Origin: VGBV01 sp963813725
GTDB taxonomy: Bacteria; Actinomycetota; Thermoleophilia; Solirubrobacterales; 70-9
Reading direction: 5' to 3'
DNA: 64,000 bases
NCBI GenBank assembly: GCA_963813725.1
Contig: CAWFAI010000004.1
Coordinates: 34,926 to 98,925 of the forward strand
Shown: positions 44,970-53,501 of the stretch, one piece after another
Position numbering within the stretch: the stretch's first letter is position 1
Layout: the number at the start of each line of letters is the position of its first letter
Made by a program: the position numbers and the translations under genes
Notes under the pieces: generated by a model
What the model was told of the DNA's origin: nothing
Databases searched by the model: none
Seen by the model: only the letters and a program-made list of their open reading frames with translations

Positions 44970-45392
44970 GTGCGACGGGCTTTCCCACTGATTGCAGCTG
45001 CCGCCGCGGCGCTCGTGCTGAGCGCCTGCGGGTTTGAGGGCACCGAGGGCATCGAGGTGCCGGAGGACGACCCGGTTCACAGGGGCGCTGAGCTGTTCGC
45101 CGAGCGCTGCTCGGGTTGCCACACGCTGAAGGCCGCGGGGGCGCAGGGGAGCGCCAACCGCAGCCAGCGCGCCCAGGGCCCGAACTTCGACGAGCGCAAG
45201 GAAACCTACGAGGACGCGATCTTCGCGATCGCCAACGGCGGCTTCTCGGGGGCGATCATGCCTCAGAACATCGTGGTGGGCGAGGACGCGCAGGCGGTCG
45301 CCCGGTTCCTGGGCGAGTACTCGGGCAAGGACGTGGGTGACCCCGACGAGAGCAGCGAGCCGGTGATCGCCCGGCCCGAGCGCGAGCCCTAG
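44970..45392 (+). CDS. Class I cytochrome c lipoprotein
   Basis: 140 residues. Signal peptide with lipobox LVLSAC (Cys about 20), so it is lipid-anchored outside the membrane. Haem c site CSGCH near residue 48 and the sixth ligand Met in AIMPQN near 94. It is a small electron carrier, probably to a terminal oxidase or nitrite-type reductase. It lies directly before serS but the functions are unrelated. Confidence 0.93.
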   Translation: MRRAFPLIAAAAAALVLSACGFEGTEGIEVPEDDPVHRGAELFAERCSGCHTLKAAGAQGSANRSQRAQGPNFDERKETYEDAIFAIANGGFSGAIMPQNIVVGEDAQAVARFLGEYSGKDVGDPDESSEPVIARPEREP

Positions 45393-45406
45393 ATCGAGGC
45401 CGAGCC

Positions 45407-46690
45407 ACGCTTGACCTGAAGCAGATCCGTCGCGATCCCGGCCCCGCGCGGGAGGCGCTCGCGCGGAAGGGGGCGGGCGACGAGATCGACAAGCTGCTGG
45501 CGCTGGACGAGCGCCGCCGCGAGCTCAACACCCGCATCGACGAGGGCCGCGCCGAGCAGAACAAGGTCAGCGAGAGGATCGAGCGGGCGGCGCGCGAGGG
45601 CAAGGCCGACGACCCCGAGGTGAAGAAGCTGCGCGAGGAGTCCTCGGCGCTGAAGGCGGAACTGAAGGCGCTGGAGCCCGAGCTCGCCGAGCTGAAGCAG
45701 GGTCAGGACGAGCTGCTGGCGGTCCTCCCGAACCTGCCCTCCCCGGAAGCGCCCGACGGCTCGGAGCCCGAGGACGCGGTGGTCCTGCGCGAGGTCGGCG
45801 AGCGCCCGGAGTTCGGCTTCGAGCCGCTCGACCACCTGGAGCTGGGCCAGCGGCACGGCTGGATCGAGATGGAGGCGGCGGCCGAGGCCTCGGGCGCGCG
45901 CTTCGCCTACCTGCTGGGCGACCTGGTGATGTTGGAGATGGGGCTGGTCCGGTTCGCGCTCGAGACGCTGCGGGGTGAGGGGTTCGTGCCGGTCTCGCCC
46001 CCGGTGATGGTGCGCGAGCAGGCGCTCTATGGGACGGGCTTCTTTCCTTCAGAGCGCGAGACGATCTACGAGGTCCCGCGCGACGAGCTCTTCCTGACCG
46101 GCACCTCCGAGGTCGCGCTCGCCTCGCTGCACGCCGGGGCCAAGCTTCCGGCCGGCGATCTTCCCCTGCGCTACGCGGGCTTCTCGACGTGCTTCCGCCG
46201 GGAGGCGGGCGCCGCCGGCAGGGACACCCGGGGAATCTTCCGCGTGCACCAGTTCGACAAGGTGGAGATGTTCAGCTTCGTCCATCCCGACGAGTCCGGC
46301 TCCGAGCACGAGCGCCTGCTGGCCCTGCAGGAGGGCATCCTCGGCGAGCTGGAGATCCCCTACCGCGTGGTGGACATTCCGGCCGGCGACCTGGGCGCCT
46401 CGGCGGCCCGCAAGTTCGATTGCGAGGCCTGGATACCCAGCCAGGGGCGCTATCGGGAGGTGACTTCGTGCTCGAATACCACCGACTATCAGGCGCGGCG
46501 CCTCAATTGTCGGTACCGTCCCGCTCAGGGTGCCTCACCGGAGCCGATACACACGCTCAACGGCACGGCTGTCGCCGTGGGCCGCACGCTGATCGCGTTA
46601 CTTGAGAACGGACAAGAGGAAGAGGGAAGCGTCTCGATGCCAGCCGTATTGAAGGAGTTCGGCGTTCCGGAGCGCATTCCCACCGTATGA
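45407..46690 (+). CDS. serS: Seryl-tRNA synthetase, apparent ACG start
   Basis: 427 residues. The coiled-coil tRNA-binding arm (about 25-100) is followed by the class II catalytic core: motif 2 FSTCFRREAGAAGRDTRGIFRVHQFDKVEMF, motif 3 LNGTAVAVGRTLIALLEN. The N-terminus should read MLDLKQIRRDP; the sequence has ACG-CTT-GAC-CTG there and no ATG, GTG or TTG in frame before the arm, so ACG 45407 is the likely start or a miscalled ATG. The first conventional start, GTG 45620, would remove much of the arm. It attaches serine to tRNA-Ser and tRNA-Sec; two tRNA-Ser genes lie 5-12 kb away. Confidence 0.95.
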   Translation, partial: TLDLKQIRRDPGPAREALARKGAGDEIDKLLALDERRRELNTRIDEGRAEQNKVSERIERAAREGKADDPEVKKLREESSALKAELKALEPELAELKQGQDELLAVLPNLPSPEAPDGSEPEDAVVLREVGERPEFGFEPLDHLELGQRHGWIEMEAAAEASGARFAYLLGDLVMLEMGLVRFALETLRGEGFVPVSPPVMVREQALYGTGFFPSERETIYEVPRDELFLTGTSEVALASLHAGAKLPAGDLPLRYAGFSTCFRREAGAAGRDTRGIFRVHQFDKVEMFSFVHPDESGSEHERLLALQEGILGELEIPYRVVDIPAGDLGASAARKFDCEAWIPSQGRYREVTSCSNTTDYQARRLNCRYRPAQGASPEPIHTLNGTAVAVGRTLIALLENGQEEEGSVSMPAVLKEFGVPERIPTV

Positions 46691-47328
46691 GCAGCGGGGC
46701 TCCCAAGCGAGTCGTGCTCTGCGACGACCACGAGATCGTCCGCGAGGCCGTCAAGGCCCGGATGGCCTCGATCGAGGGCGTGGAGATCGTGGGCGAGGCC
46801 GCGACCGGCGAGGAGGTCGTCGGGGTCGTCACCGAGCACAAGCCCGACGTCTGCATCGTCGACGTGGAGCTGCCCGGGCAGGATGGGATCGAGGCGACAA
46901 AGGACATCCTCAAGGCCCTTCCCGAGACGCGCGTCATCATCTTCACCGCCCACGCCCAGCCCGACCTGCTGACGCTGGCGCTCCGCGCCGGCGCCTCGGG
47001 CTACGTACTGAAGTCGGCGCCCAGCGAGGACATCGCCCGGGCGATCGAGGTCGTTGCGGGCGGCGGCACCTTCGTCGGCACCGAGCTGGGTCAGGGCGCC
47101 GGCGAGGTCGAGAAGCTTCTGGAGCTGACCCCGCGCGAGCGCGAGATCCTGGAGCTGCTGGCCGAGGGCCTGCGCGTGAAGCAGATCGCCGACCGCCTCA
47201 GCCTCAGCCCGGCCACCGTCCATACGCACGTCCGCAACGCGATCGCGCGCATGGAGGTGGACACCCGCACCGAAGCGGTGGCCCTGGCCGTCCGCTTCAG
47301 CTACCTCGGAGCCGGCGGCAAGGTCTAG
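46687..47328 (+). CDS. NarL/FixJ-family response regulator
   Basis: 213 residues. Receiver domain with CDDHEIV, phospho-Asp in VCIVDVELPGQDG, Thr in IIFTAHA and Lys in YVLKSAP; then a LuxR-type HTH (about 148-210) with LTPREREILELLAEGLRVKQIADRLSLSPATVHTHVRNA. Its ATG overlaps the serS stop (ATGA). No kinase is adjacent, so it is an orphan regulator, perhaps using a kinase elsewhere. Confidence 0.95.
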   Translation: MSSGAPKRVVLCDDHEIVREAVKARMASIEGVEIVGEAATGEEVVGVVTEHKPDVCIVDVELPGQDGIEATKDILKALPETRVIIFTAHAQPDLLTLALRAGASGYVLKSAPSEDIARAIEVVAGGGTFVGTELGQGAGEVEKLLELTPREREILELLAEGLRVKQIADRLSLSPATVHTHVRNAIARMEVDTRTEAVALAVRFSYLGAGGKV

Positions 47329-47349
47329 CGGCCACAGGCCGCCCTCGAA

Positions 47350-47745
47350 CTACTCCTCGTCGAAGGTCAGCGCGCAGCCGTTGATGCAGTACCGCTTGCC
47401 GGTGGTCTCGGCGGGGCCGTCGTCGAAGACGTGGCCCAGGTGGGCGTCGCAGCGCGAGCACAGGACCTCGGTGCGGCGCATGAACATGCTGTTGTCGGCC
47501 TCGGTCTCGACGGACTCGTCGTCCATCGGCGCGTCGAAGCTGGGCCAGCCGGTGCCCGAGTCGAACTTGTTCTCGGAGCTGAACAGGGGCTGCCCACAGG
47601 CGACGCACTTGAACTTGCCCTCTGACTTCTCGTCGTTGAGCTCGCTGGTGAACGGCGCCTCGGTGCCCTTCTCGCGGACGATCTTGTACTGCTCGGGGCT
47701 GAGCTCGGCCTTCCACTCGGCCTCGGTCTTCTTCACCTTCTCCAC
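47350..47745 (-). CDS. msrB: Peptide methionine (R)-S-oxide reductase
   Basis: 131 residues. Zinc-binding pairs CVAC and CSRC, substrate block FDSGTGWPSFDAP and the catalytic GKRYCINGCALTF with the active-site Cys in RYC. A second Cys three residues later (CINGC) replaces the usual Ser/Ala and might act as resolving Cys. It repairs oxidised methionine. GTG 47745 has GGAGG five bases upstream. Confidence 0.94.
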   Translation of the reverse strand: MEKVKKTEAEWKAELSPEQYKIVREKGTEAPFTSELNDEKSEGKFKCVACGQPLFSSENKFDSGTGWPSFDAPMDDESVETEADNSMFMRRTEVLCSRCDAHLGHVFDDGPAETTGKRYCINGCALTFDEE

Positions 47746-47832
47746 TCTTGCCTCCGTTGTTGGGGGTGGATCAAGCGTACCCGCGGCGCTTATTCGCGCC
47801 TAAGGCACCTGCCGGTCAGCCCCGCCGAGGGG

Positions 47833-48417
47833 TCAGACGGGCTGTGCGGCGGGATCCAACTCGGCCGCTCGACGTTCCAGCACCTCGAGCCGCACGTGGG
47901 CGAACAGCCCGTAGCCCGGTGGCGGGTCCATCTGGTCGATGAACTCGGGGACCCAGAAGCCGCGCTCGCCGTGCAGCAGCCGCGCGCAGCGCTCCGCAGT
48001 CAGCGGCTTGAAGGAGGACTCGTAGAGCTGGATGGCCGCCTCGTCCACCAGCTCGGCGACCGGCTCCAGCCGCTCGGCGTCCCACTCGGCCCAATCCGCC
48101 TCGTCCTTTCCGTATGAGATCCCGTCGCAGTGGGCGACGAACCCGCTGGCCGCCAGCTCCTTCGCACGCTCCTTCTCGGCCGCGCACGCGGTCTTCGACC
48201 CCTTGAACGAGCCGAGATCCGCGTACAGGTCGGGGCGCAGTCGCAGGCCGAAGCGCTTCACCAGCCGAGCGGACTTGTAGCCGCGGCGGTGCTGCTCCAT
48301 CCGCTGCTCGGGACTGCGAGCGCTGGACCCCACGTAGACCCACGGGATGCGCGGGTCCCGCCGCTTGCCGGCGGCAAGGTCGAGCTCGATCACGTAGACG
48401 CGCGAGGCCACGTCCAT
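47833..48417 (-). CDS. GIY-YIG nuclease-like protein
   Basis: 194 residues. The N-terminus MDVASRVYVIELDLAAG...PWVYVGSSARSPEQRMEQHRRGYKSARLVKRFG follows the GIY-YIG pattern: VYV for GIY, VYVG for YIG, then the Arg and downstream Glu/Lys of the UvrC/intron-endonuclease fold. The rest (about 75-194), with a conserved-looking HCDGISYGKDEADWAEWD, is not recognised. Role in DNA repair or a restriction function is speculative. Confidence 0.72.
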   Translation of the reverse strand: MDVASRVYVIELDLAAGKRRDPRIPWVYVGSSARSPEQRMEQHRRGYKSARLVKRFGLRLRPDLYADLGSFKGSKTACAAEKERAKELAASGFVAHCDGISYGKDEADWAEWDAERLEPVAELVDEAAIQLYESSFKPLTAERCARLLHGERGFWVPEFIDQMDPPPGYGLFAHVRLEVLERRAAELDPAAQPV

Positions 48418-48518
48418 TGGTTCTAGGGCGGGTCGCCCCGCCCTGCCGCCCACGCCGCGCGGCAGGCCCGGTACGTCGCGCGTCGCGCGGGGGGAGGCCG
48501 GGACCAGCGGCTCGCCGC

Positions 48519-49019
48519 TCAGCGCAACCCGGGGACCAGGCGGCGGGCGCGGACCCCGAGGCCGGCGGCGCCCATGGTCAGCTTCTCCGCGGCGCTGCCC
48601 TGGGCGGGCCAGAGGCCGAGCTGGCGCAGCGAGCTGGTGACGTCGTAGAAGGAGTGCTCGCGGCTGACCTTGCCGTCGCGGAACTCGAAGATGTCGGTGC
48701 CGATCGTCTCCAGACGACGTCCCGTCGCGGGCAGCCCGATCCAGAGCGGGCCGGAGTTGAGGCAGCGGCAGCGCCAGGGCTCGGCCACGCGGTCGCCGCC
48801 CCCCTCGGCCACCACGGGCTCGCGCAGCGACCACTCGATCTCGGTGAACGCCCTGAAGAAACCATCGACATAGTCGCGGTAGCCCTCGGCGCCGCGGATG
48901 GGCTCGGCGAGGGTCACGTCCCAGTACTCCACGTCGTCGGTGACGTGCTTCATCACCTCGTCCGTCCCGGTCTCCCAGGCGCGCTGCCAGACCTCGAAGA
49001 AGCGCTCCGCCTCGCTCAT
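48519..49019 (-). CDS. SnoaL/NTF2-like protein
   Basis: 166 residues. RFFEVWQRAWETGTDEVMKHVTDDVEYWDVTLAEPIRGAEGYRDYVDGFFRAFTEIEW and GRRLETIGTDIFEFRDGKVSREHSFYDV show the polyketide-cyclase-like cone fold, here as a stand-alone enzyme or ligand-binding protein. A C-terminal tail of about 40 residues is extra. ATG 49019; the promoter is shared with the divergent thioesterase gene. Confidence 0.85.
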   Translation of the reverse strand: MSEAERFFEVWQRAWETGTDEVMKHVTDDVEYWDVTLAEPIRGAEGYRDYVDGFFRAFTEIEWSLREPVVAEGGGDRVAEPWRCRCLNSGPLWIGLPATGRRLETIGTDIFEFRDGKVSREHSFYDVTSSLRQLGLWPAQGSAAEKLTMGAAGLGVRARRLVPGLR

Positions 49020-49027
49020 CAGCCGCC

Positions 49028-49037
49028 ATCCTAGGAT
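49028..49037. promoter_or_regulatory. Palindromic -10 serving two divergent leaderless genes
   Basis: ATCCTAGGAT is a perfect palindrome containing TAGGAT on both strands. On the plus strand it ends 7 bases before GTG 49045; on the minus strand 8 bases before ATG 49019. One symmetric element can therefore direct both transcripts. Confidence 0.6.
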
Positions 49038-49044
49038 GCCCGGC

Positions 49045-49848
49045 GTGTCCGAGTCGTTCTACGAGCCAGACGGCGGCGCTTTCACGGCGACCGAGCTGAC
49101 CCGCGGTCCCTGGGACCCGGGCCACCAGCACGCCGGTCCCCCGGCCGCGCTGATCGGGCGCGAGCTGGAGCGCCTGGGCGAGGGCCGCATCGGCGGGCCG
49201 GGCGGGCCGCCCGCCCAGCTCGGCCGCGTCACCTACGAGGTGCTGCGGCCGGTGCCGATCGCGCCCTTGCGGGTGGAAGCCGAGGTCGTGCGGCCCGGAC
49301 GCAGGGTGGAGATGGTGGCCGCGACGCTCACCGACTCCGACGGCGAGGCGCTGATGAAGGCGCAGGGGTGGAGGCTGCGGGTCGAGCCCGTCAGCTTCGA
49401 GCGCCCGCCGGGGTTTCCCGAGCCGCCGCCGGGACCGGATGCCGGGGAGCCGGGCGAGTTCTTCCACACGGGCTATGACGTCGGCTACCACACGGCGATG
49501 GAGTACCGGTTCGTGGAGGGCGCCTTCATGGAGCCCGGGCCCGCGACGGTGTGGATGCGGACCACCGTGCCGCTGCTGCCGGGCGAGGAGCCGACGCCGC
49601 TGCAGCGCGTCCTGCTGGCGGCGGATTCGGGCAACGGGGTCAGCTCCGCGCTGGATTGGCGCCGCTGGCTCTTCATCAACGTGGACCTGACCGTCCATCT
49701 GCACCGGATGCCGGAGGGGGAGTGGGTCTGCCTGGACGCCGTGACGCTGCCCGAGGCGACCGGCGTCGGCATCGCCGATACCGCCCTGTCCGACGAGCGG
49801 GGCCCAATCGGCCGCGCGGTGCAGACCCTGCTGGTCGGCGAGCGCTAG
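49045..49848 (+). CDS. Acyl-CoA thioesterase family protein (double hot dog, TesB-like)
   Basis: 267 residues. FYEPDGGAFTATELTRGPWDPGHQHAGPPAALIGRELER with the HAGPP loop, GRVTYEVLRPVPIAPLRVEAEVVRPGRRVEMV and the C-terminal FINVDLTVHLHRMPEGEWVCLDAVTLPEATGVGIADTALSDERGPIGRAVQTLLV are typical of thioesterase-like superfamily proteins in actinobacteria. It likely hydrolyses an acyl-CoA. GTG 49045 is set by the shared palindromic -10. Confidence 0.9.
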   Translation: MSESFYEPDGGAFTATELTRGPWDPGHQHAGPPAALIGRELERLGEGRIGGPGGPPAQLGRVTYEVLRPVPIAPLRVEAEVVRPGRRVEMVAATLTDSDGEALMKAQGWRLRVEPVSFERPPGFPEPPPGPDAGEPGEFFHTGYDVGYHTAMEYRFVEGAFMEPGPATVWMRTTVPLLPGEEPTPLQRVLLAADSGNGVSSALDWRRWLFINVDLTVHLHRMPEGEWVCLDAVTLPEATGVGIADTALSDERGPIGRAVQTLLVGER

Positions 49849-49898
49849 GGCCGTCGGCCATGAATGACCGCGGGCGCCGCGTGGCGCTCGGTGGGCGG

Positions 49899-51920
49899 CT
49901 ACGCCCGCGTCGCCACGGGGGCCGGAGTCCGCGCCTGACCGTTCACCTGCGCGGCTACGGCGGCGCAGAGCGCATCGACCACGCTCGGGTCGAACTGGGT
50001 GCCCGCGCAGGCGCGGATCTCGGCGACCGCCTCGCCGGCGGAACGCCCCGTCGCATAGGGGCGGTCGCTGGTGATCGCGTCGAAGGCGTCGCAGGCGAAG
50101 ATGACGCGTGCCGCCAGCGGGATCTCCCCGCCGGCGAGTCCGTCGGGGTAGCCATCGCCGTCCCAGCGCTCGTGCGTGGCGCGGACCACGCGGCCGAGGG
50201 TCGCCAGCGAGTCAGCGGCCGAGAGGATGCGCTCCCCCAGCACGGTGTGCTGCTTGATGAAGCGCCACTCCTCGTCGCTCAGCGGGCCTGGCTTCTCGAG
50301 GATCGCGTCGGGGATGGCGACCTTGCCGATGTCGTGCAGCTCGGCGGCGCGCCGCAGCGCTTCCAGCTCGCCTCCCACGATGCCCAGCTCGCGCCCGACC
50401 CGCACCGAGAGCTCGGCCACCGAGTCGCCGTGGGCGCCCAGCTCGGGGGCGCGGTGCTGGAGGATGCGCAGCAGCACGGCCTGGACCTCGACGCCGATGG
50501 ATGGCCGACGCGAGTCCTTCTGCTCGTACATGCGCTTGTCGGCCAGCTCGAGCGCGGCGGCGGTGTCGCCCGCCTCCCGAGGAATCTCGGCGAAGCCGCA
50601 GGAACTGCCGATCTCGAAGCCCTCGCCGTACTCGGAGAGGGCGGTGGAGGCAGCTTCGATCGCGCGCGCGGCCATGGCCGAGTTGCCGGTGGCCAGCACC
50701 GCGAACTCGTCGCCGCCCAGCCGGTAGGCGCGCCCGCGGCCCTCGACGGCCGCCTGGAGCTGGCCGCCCAGCCGGATCAGCAGGGCGTCGCCGGCGCCGT
50801 GGCCGAAGGCGTCGTTGTAGGACTTGAAGCCGTCGAGGTCGAGGATCGCGACCAGGTGGGGATCGCCGTCCTCGATCGCGCGCGGGAGGTCGAGGAACAG
50901 CTTGCCGCGGTTGGGCAAGCCGGTCAACAGGTCCCGCTGGAGCTGATCCATCAGGTGGCGGTTCTCGGCGAAGGTGATGGCCAGGCGGACGACGACAGCG
51001 ACCAGCGTGGCCGCGGTCAGGACCGCGACGACCGGCGTATCGGAGGTCTGGTTCTCCAGCAGCAGCAGCGCCAGCACCGCCAGGGCGAAGACCACCGGGG
51101 ACGCGAACGCGCCCCAGCCCTCGGGCAGGCCCTTGACGGTGCGGCGGGGCGGGGTCTGCCAGGCGCCGGCCGCGATCAGCGCCGTGGCGAGCGGCCACAG
51201 GGAGTTGTTCCAGGCGGCCGGGTCGTAGGTCCCAGCCAGCGACTGGTGGGTGTAGACCGCGTCGCCGATTCCCGCGCAGACGATTCCGGCCGAAACGAGC
51301 GCCAGGGCGCGGCCGGGTCGCCAGCCGGTCAGCGCCAGCGCCGCGGCGGCCACCACCAGGGTCACCAAGTCCATCAGGGGGTAGCCGACAGCCACCGCGA
51401 TCTGCATCGCGGTGCCGGTCGTGTTATGCAGCACGAAGTCCATCAGCAGGGAGGTGCCGATCGCGGCAACGCACAGCGAGGCGATGGCGACGTCGGTCCA
51501 GACGACGGCGGACATGCTGCGCACCCGCATCTTCACCAGCAGCACGACCCCGGCCAGGACGAACGCGTAGCCGCCGAGGTAACCGGCGTCGGCGGCCGAG
51601 GGGAAGGGAGCCGCCTCCATCTTGCCCAGCACGGCGCTCCAGTAGATGTCGGCGCCCGCCCAGGCCAAGAGGCCGGTGCCGATCAGCGCCCAGGCGACCC
51701 GGCCCTCGGGCCGGGCGACGGCGACGCCGAGCGTCAGCAGCGCCGCCGACAGCGTCACGAAGTCATAGACCCACTCCTGGATGAAGAAGTCCCGCTCGGG
51801 GGAGCCGAAGCCGAAGGCCGTGTGCGCGATGTGGACGAGCACGCCGACGCCGACCGCCGCAAAGAGAGCGAGGGCCGCGTACCGGCCGGTCGTGCGGGTG
51901 TTCGCTGCCTCTGTCTGCAT
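49899..51920 (-). CDS. Membrane GGDEF and HD-GYP dual c-di-GMP protein
   Basis: About 673 residues. Eight or so hydrophobic segments (about 15-320) form an unrecognised sensor, followed by GGDEF (about 325-480; motif LGGDEF intact, with DLDGFKSYNDAFGHGAGD) and HD-GYP (about 490-660) with HDIGKVAIPDAIL and HERWDGDGYPDGLAGGEIPLAAR. Both the cyclase and the phosphodiesterase sites look intact, so it can make and break c-di-GMP. ATG 51920 chosen; GTG 51950 is an in-frame alternative. It lies downstream of a tRNA-Ser gene on the same strand. Confidence 0.93.
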   Translation of the reverse strand: MQTEAANTRTTGRYAALALFAAVGVGVLVHIAHTAFGFGSPERDFFIQEWVYDFVTLSAALLTLGVAVARPEGRVAWALIGTGLLAWAGADIYWSAVLGKMEAAPFPSAADAGYLGGYAFVLAGVVLLVKMRVRSMSAVVWTDVAIASLCVAAIGTSLLMDFVLHNTTGTAMQIAVAVGYPLMDLVTLVVAAAALALTGWRPGRALALVSAGIVCAGIGDAVYTHQSLAGTYDPAAWNNSLWPLATALIAAGAWQTPPRRTVKGLPEGWGAFASPVVFALAVLALLLLENQTSDTPVVAVLTAATLVAVVVRLAITFAENRHLMDQLQRDLLTGLPNRGKLFLDLPRAIEDGDPHLVAILDLDGFKSYNDAFGHGAGDALLIRLGGQLQAAVEGRGRAYRLGGDEFAVLATGNSAMAARAIEAASTALSEYGEGFEIGSSCGFAEIPREAGDTAAALELADKRMYEQKDSRRPSIGVEVQAVLLRILQHRAPELGAHGDSVAELSVRVGRELGIVGGELEALRRAAELHDIGKVAIPDAILEKPGPLSDEEWRFIKQHTVLGERILSAADSLATLGRVVRATHERWDGDGYPDGLAGGEIPLAARVIFACDAFDAITSDRPYATGRSAGEAVAEIRACAGTQFDPSVVDALCAAVAAQVNGQARTPAPVATRA

Positions 51921-51990
51921 CCGTTCGTCGCCGCGCCTCCGTGGGCGCACGCCTACACGGGCTCTGAATCGGCTTTCGCGAACGGTTCCT

Positions 51991-52021
51991 AAAGCCCTTC
52001 ACGCCTGCGGCGGAGGGCTTT
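51991..52021 (-). terminator. Terminator-like hairpin after tRNA-Ser(TGA)
   Basis: AAAGCCCT (51991-51998) and AGGGCTTT (52014-52021) form an eight-base stem around a GC-rich loop, 13 bases after the tRNA 3' end on the minus strand. Part of the loop (51998-52017) repeats the sequence at 52021-52040, including the tRNA 3' end, with one mismatch. Confidence 0.55.
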
Positions 52022-52033
52022 CACGCCTGCAGC

Positions 52034-52122
52034 GGAGGGGGTGGGATTCGAACCCACGAAGCGCCGAAATGACGCTTAACGACTTTCAAGGCCGTCGCAT
52101 TCAACCGCTCTGCCACCCCTCC
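52034..52122 (-). tRNA. tRNA-Ser (anticodon TGA)
   Basis: Acceptor GGAGGGG (52116-52122) pairs with CCCCTCC (52035-52041), discriminator G at 52034. The anticodon stem ACGGC/GTCGT encloses loop CTTGAAA, giving anticodon TGA (UCA codons). The T arm GTGGG-TTCGAAT-CCCAC and a long variable arm confirm a class II serine tRNA. CCA is not encoded. Confidence 0.96.
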
Positions 52123-52182
52123 GGGCGGTGCTCCCAAAGCCTAGTTTGATCGGCCGCTGCCGCTGCCGCTCAGCTCGCGCAT

Positions 52183-52188
52183 TAGGGT
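52183..52188 (+). promoter_or_regulatory. Leaderless -10 (TAGGGT) for lactone oxidase
   Basis: TAGGGT ends 7 bases before ATG 52196. Confidence 0.45.
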
Positions 52189-52195
52189 CTTCGCG

Positions 52196-53491
52196 ATGGC
52201 CAAGGAGTGGCGCAACTGGGCCGGCGACCAACGCTGCCAGCCCACCCGGATCGAGGCGCCCGCGAGCCGCGCCGACCTGGCCGACGCGGTCGCGCGCGCC
52301 GGCGATGAGGGCCTGCAGGTGCGCGCCGTGGGCCAGGGCCACTCCTTCACCGACATCGCGTGCACCGGCGGTGTGATGCTCGATCTCAGCGGCCTCGACC
52401 GGGTGCTCGACGTCGACGCCGAGGCGGGCAGGGTCAAGGTGGAGTCCGGCATCGGCCTGCGGGTGATGAACGAGACGATCTGGGGGCACGGGTTGGCGCT
52501 GGAGAACCTGGGCGACATCGACCGGCAGACAATCGCCGGAGCAGTCTCCACCGCCACGCACGGGACGGGGTCGCGCTTTCGCAACGTTTCCTCCCAGATC
52601 GAGGCGATGGAGCTTGTGCTGGGAGACGGCACGCTCTTGGAGGTCTCGGAGGAGACCGATCCCGCCGCGCTCCGGGCAGCGAGAGTGGGGCTGGGGGCGC
52701 TCGGCATCGTCGCGACGGTCACTCTCCGGACCGTCCCCGCGTTCAGCATCAGAAGGCTCGACTCGCCGCTACCCCTCGACGAGGTCCTGGAGCGGATCGA
52801 TGACCTGGCCGACGGCTCGGACCACTTCGAGTTCTACGTCTTCCCCCACACGCGGACCGCGCTCTTGCGCCAGAGCGAGCGCACCGACGAGGAGCCCCGT
52901 CCCAAGAACCCGGCCGGCCGCTTTGCCACCGAGGTGATCGCCGAGAACTGGGTCATGGGGGCGATCGCCAGGGTCGGCCGGGCCAGCCCCAGCCGCATCC
53001 CGCGCCTGGCGCGGTTCGTCTCGAGCCAACTAGGGCGCAGCACCAAGCTCGACCGCAGCTACCGGGTCTTCGCCAGCCAGCGGCGGATCCGGTTCACGGA
53101 GATGGAGTACGCGATCCCCCGTCGCCACGCCGCCGAGGCGGTGCCGCGCGTGCTGGAGGCGGCGGAGCGGGCCGAGCCCGGCGTCGGGTTTCCGATCGAG
53201 GTCCGGTTCGTGGCCGCCGACGACTCGATGCTGAGCCCGGCCCACGAGCGCGACACCACCTACATCGCCGTGCACCAGTACCGCGGCATGGCCTGGGAGG
53301 GCTACTTCCGCGCGGTCGAGGAGGTGATGGACACCTACGGCGGGCGCCCGCACTGGGGCAAGCGCCACTTCCAGACCGCCGCGACGCTCGCCGAGCGCTA
53401 CCCGTGCTGGCAGGACTTCGCGGCGGTCCGCTCCAGGCTCGACCCCGAGGGGCGCTTTCGCAACGAGTACACCGACAGGGTGCTGGGGTGA
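52196..53491 (+). CDS. FAD-dependent aldono-1,4-lactone oxidase family protein
   Basis: 431 residues. PCMH-type FAD domain with VRAVGQGHSFTDIACTGGVMLDLSGL and TIAGAVSTATHGTG; the ALO-type C-terminal domain has VHQYRGMAWEGYFRAVEEVMDTYGGRPHWGKRH, with the HWGK motif of L-gulono/D-arabinono-lactone oxidases. The first domain usually carries a His for covalent FAD (here QGHSF, with the His present). It oxidises sugar lactones to ascorbate-like products with oxygen. Proteins of this kind often sit near the PLP deaminase/aldolase seen at 56272. Confidence 0.92.
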   Translation: MAKEWRNWAGDQRCQPTRIEAPASRADLADAVARAGDEGLQVRAVGQGHSFTDIACTGGVMLDLSGLDRVLDVDAEAGRVKVESGIGLRVMNETIWGHGLALENLGDIDRQTIAGAVSTATHGTGSRFRNVSSQIEAMELVLGDGTLLEVSEETDPAALRAARVGLGALGIVATVTLRTVPAFSIRRLDSPLPLDEVLERIDDLADGSDHFEFYVFPHTRTALLRQSERTDEEPRPKNPAGRFATEVIAENWVMGAIARVGRASPSRIPRLARFVSSQLGRSTKLDRSYRVFASQRRIRFTEMEYAIPRRHAAEAVPRVLEAAERAEPGVGFPIEVRFVAADDSMLSPAHERDTTYIAVHQYRGMAWEGYFRAVEEVMDTYGGRPHWGKRHFQTAATLAERYPCWQDFAAVRSRLDPEGRFRNEYTDRVLG

Positions 53492-53501
53492 GCGCGGGCC
53501 G

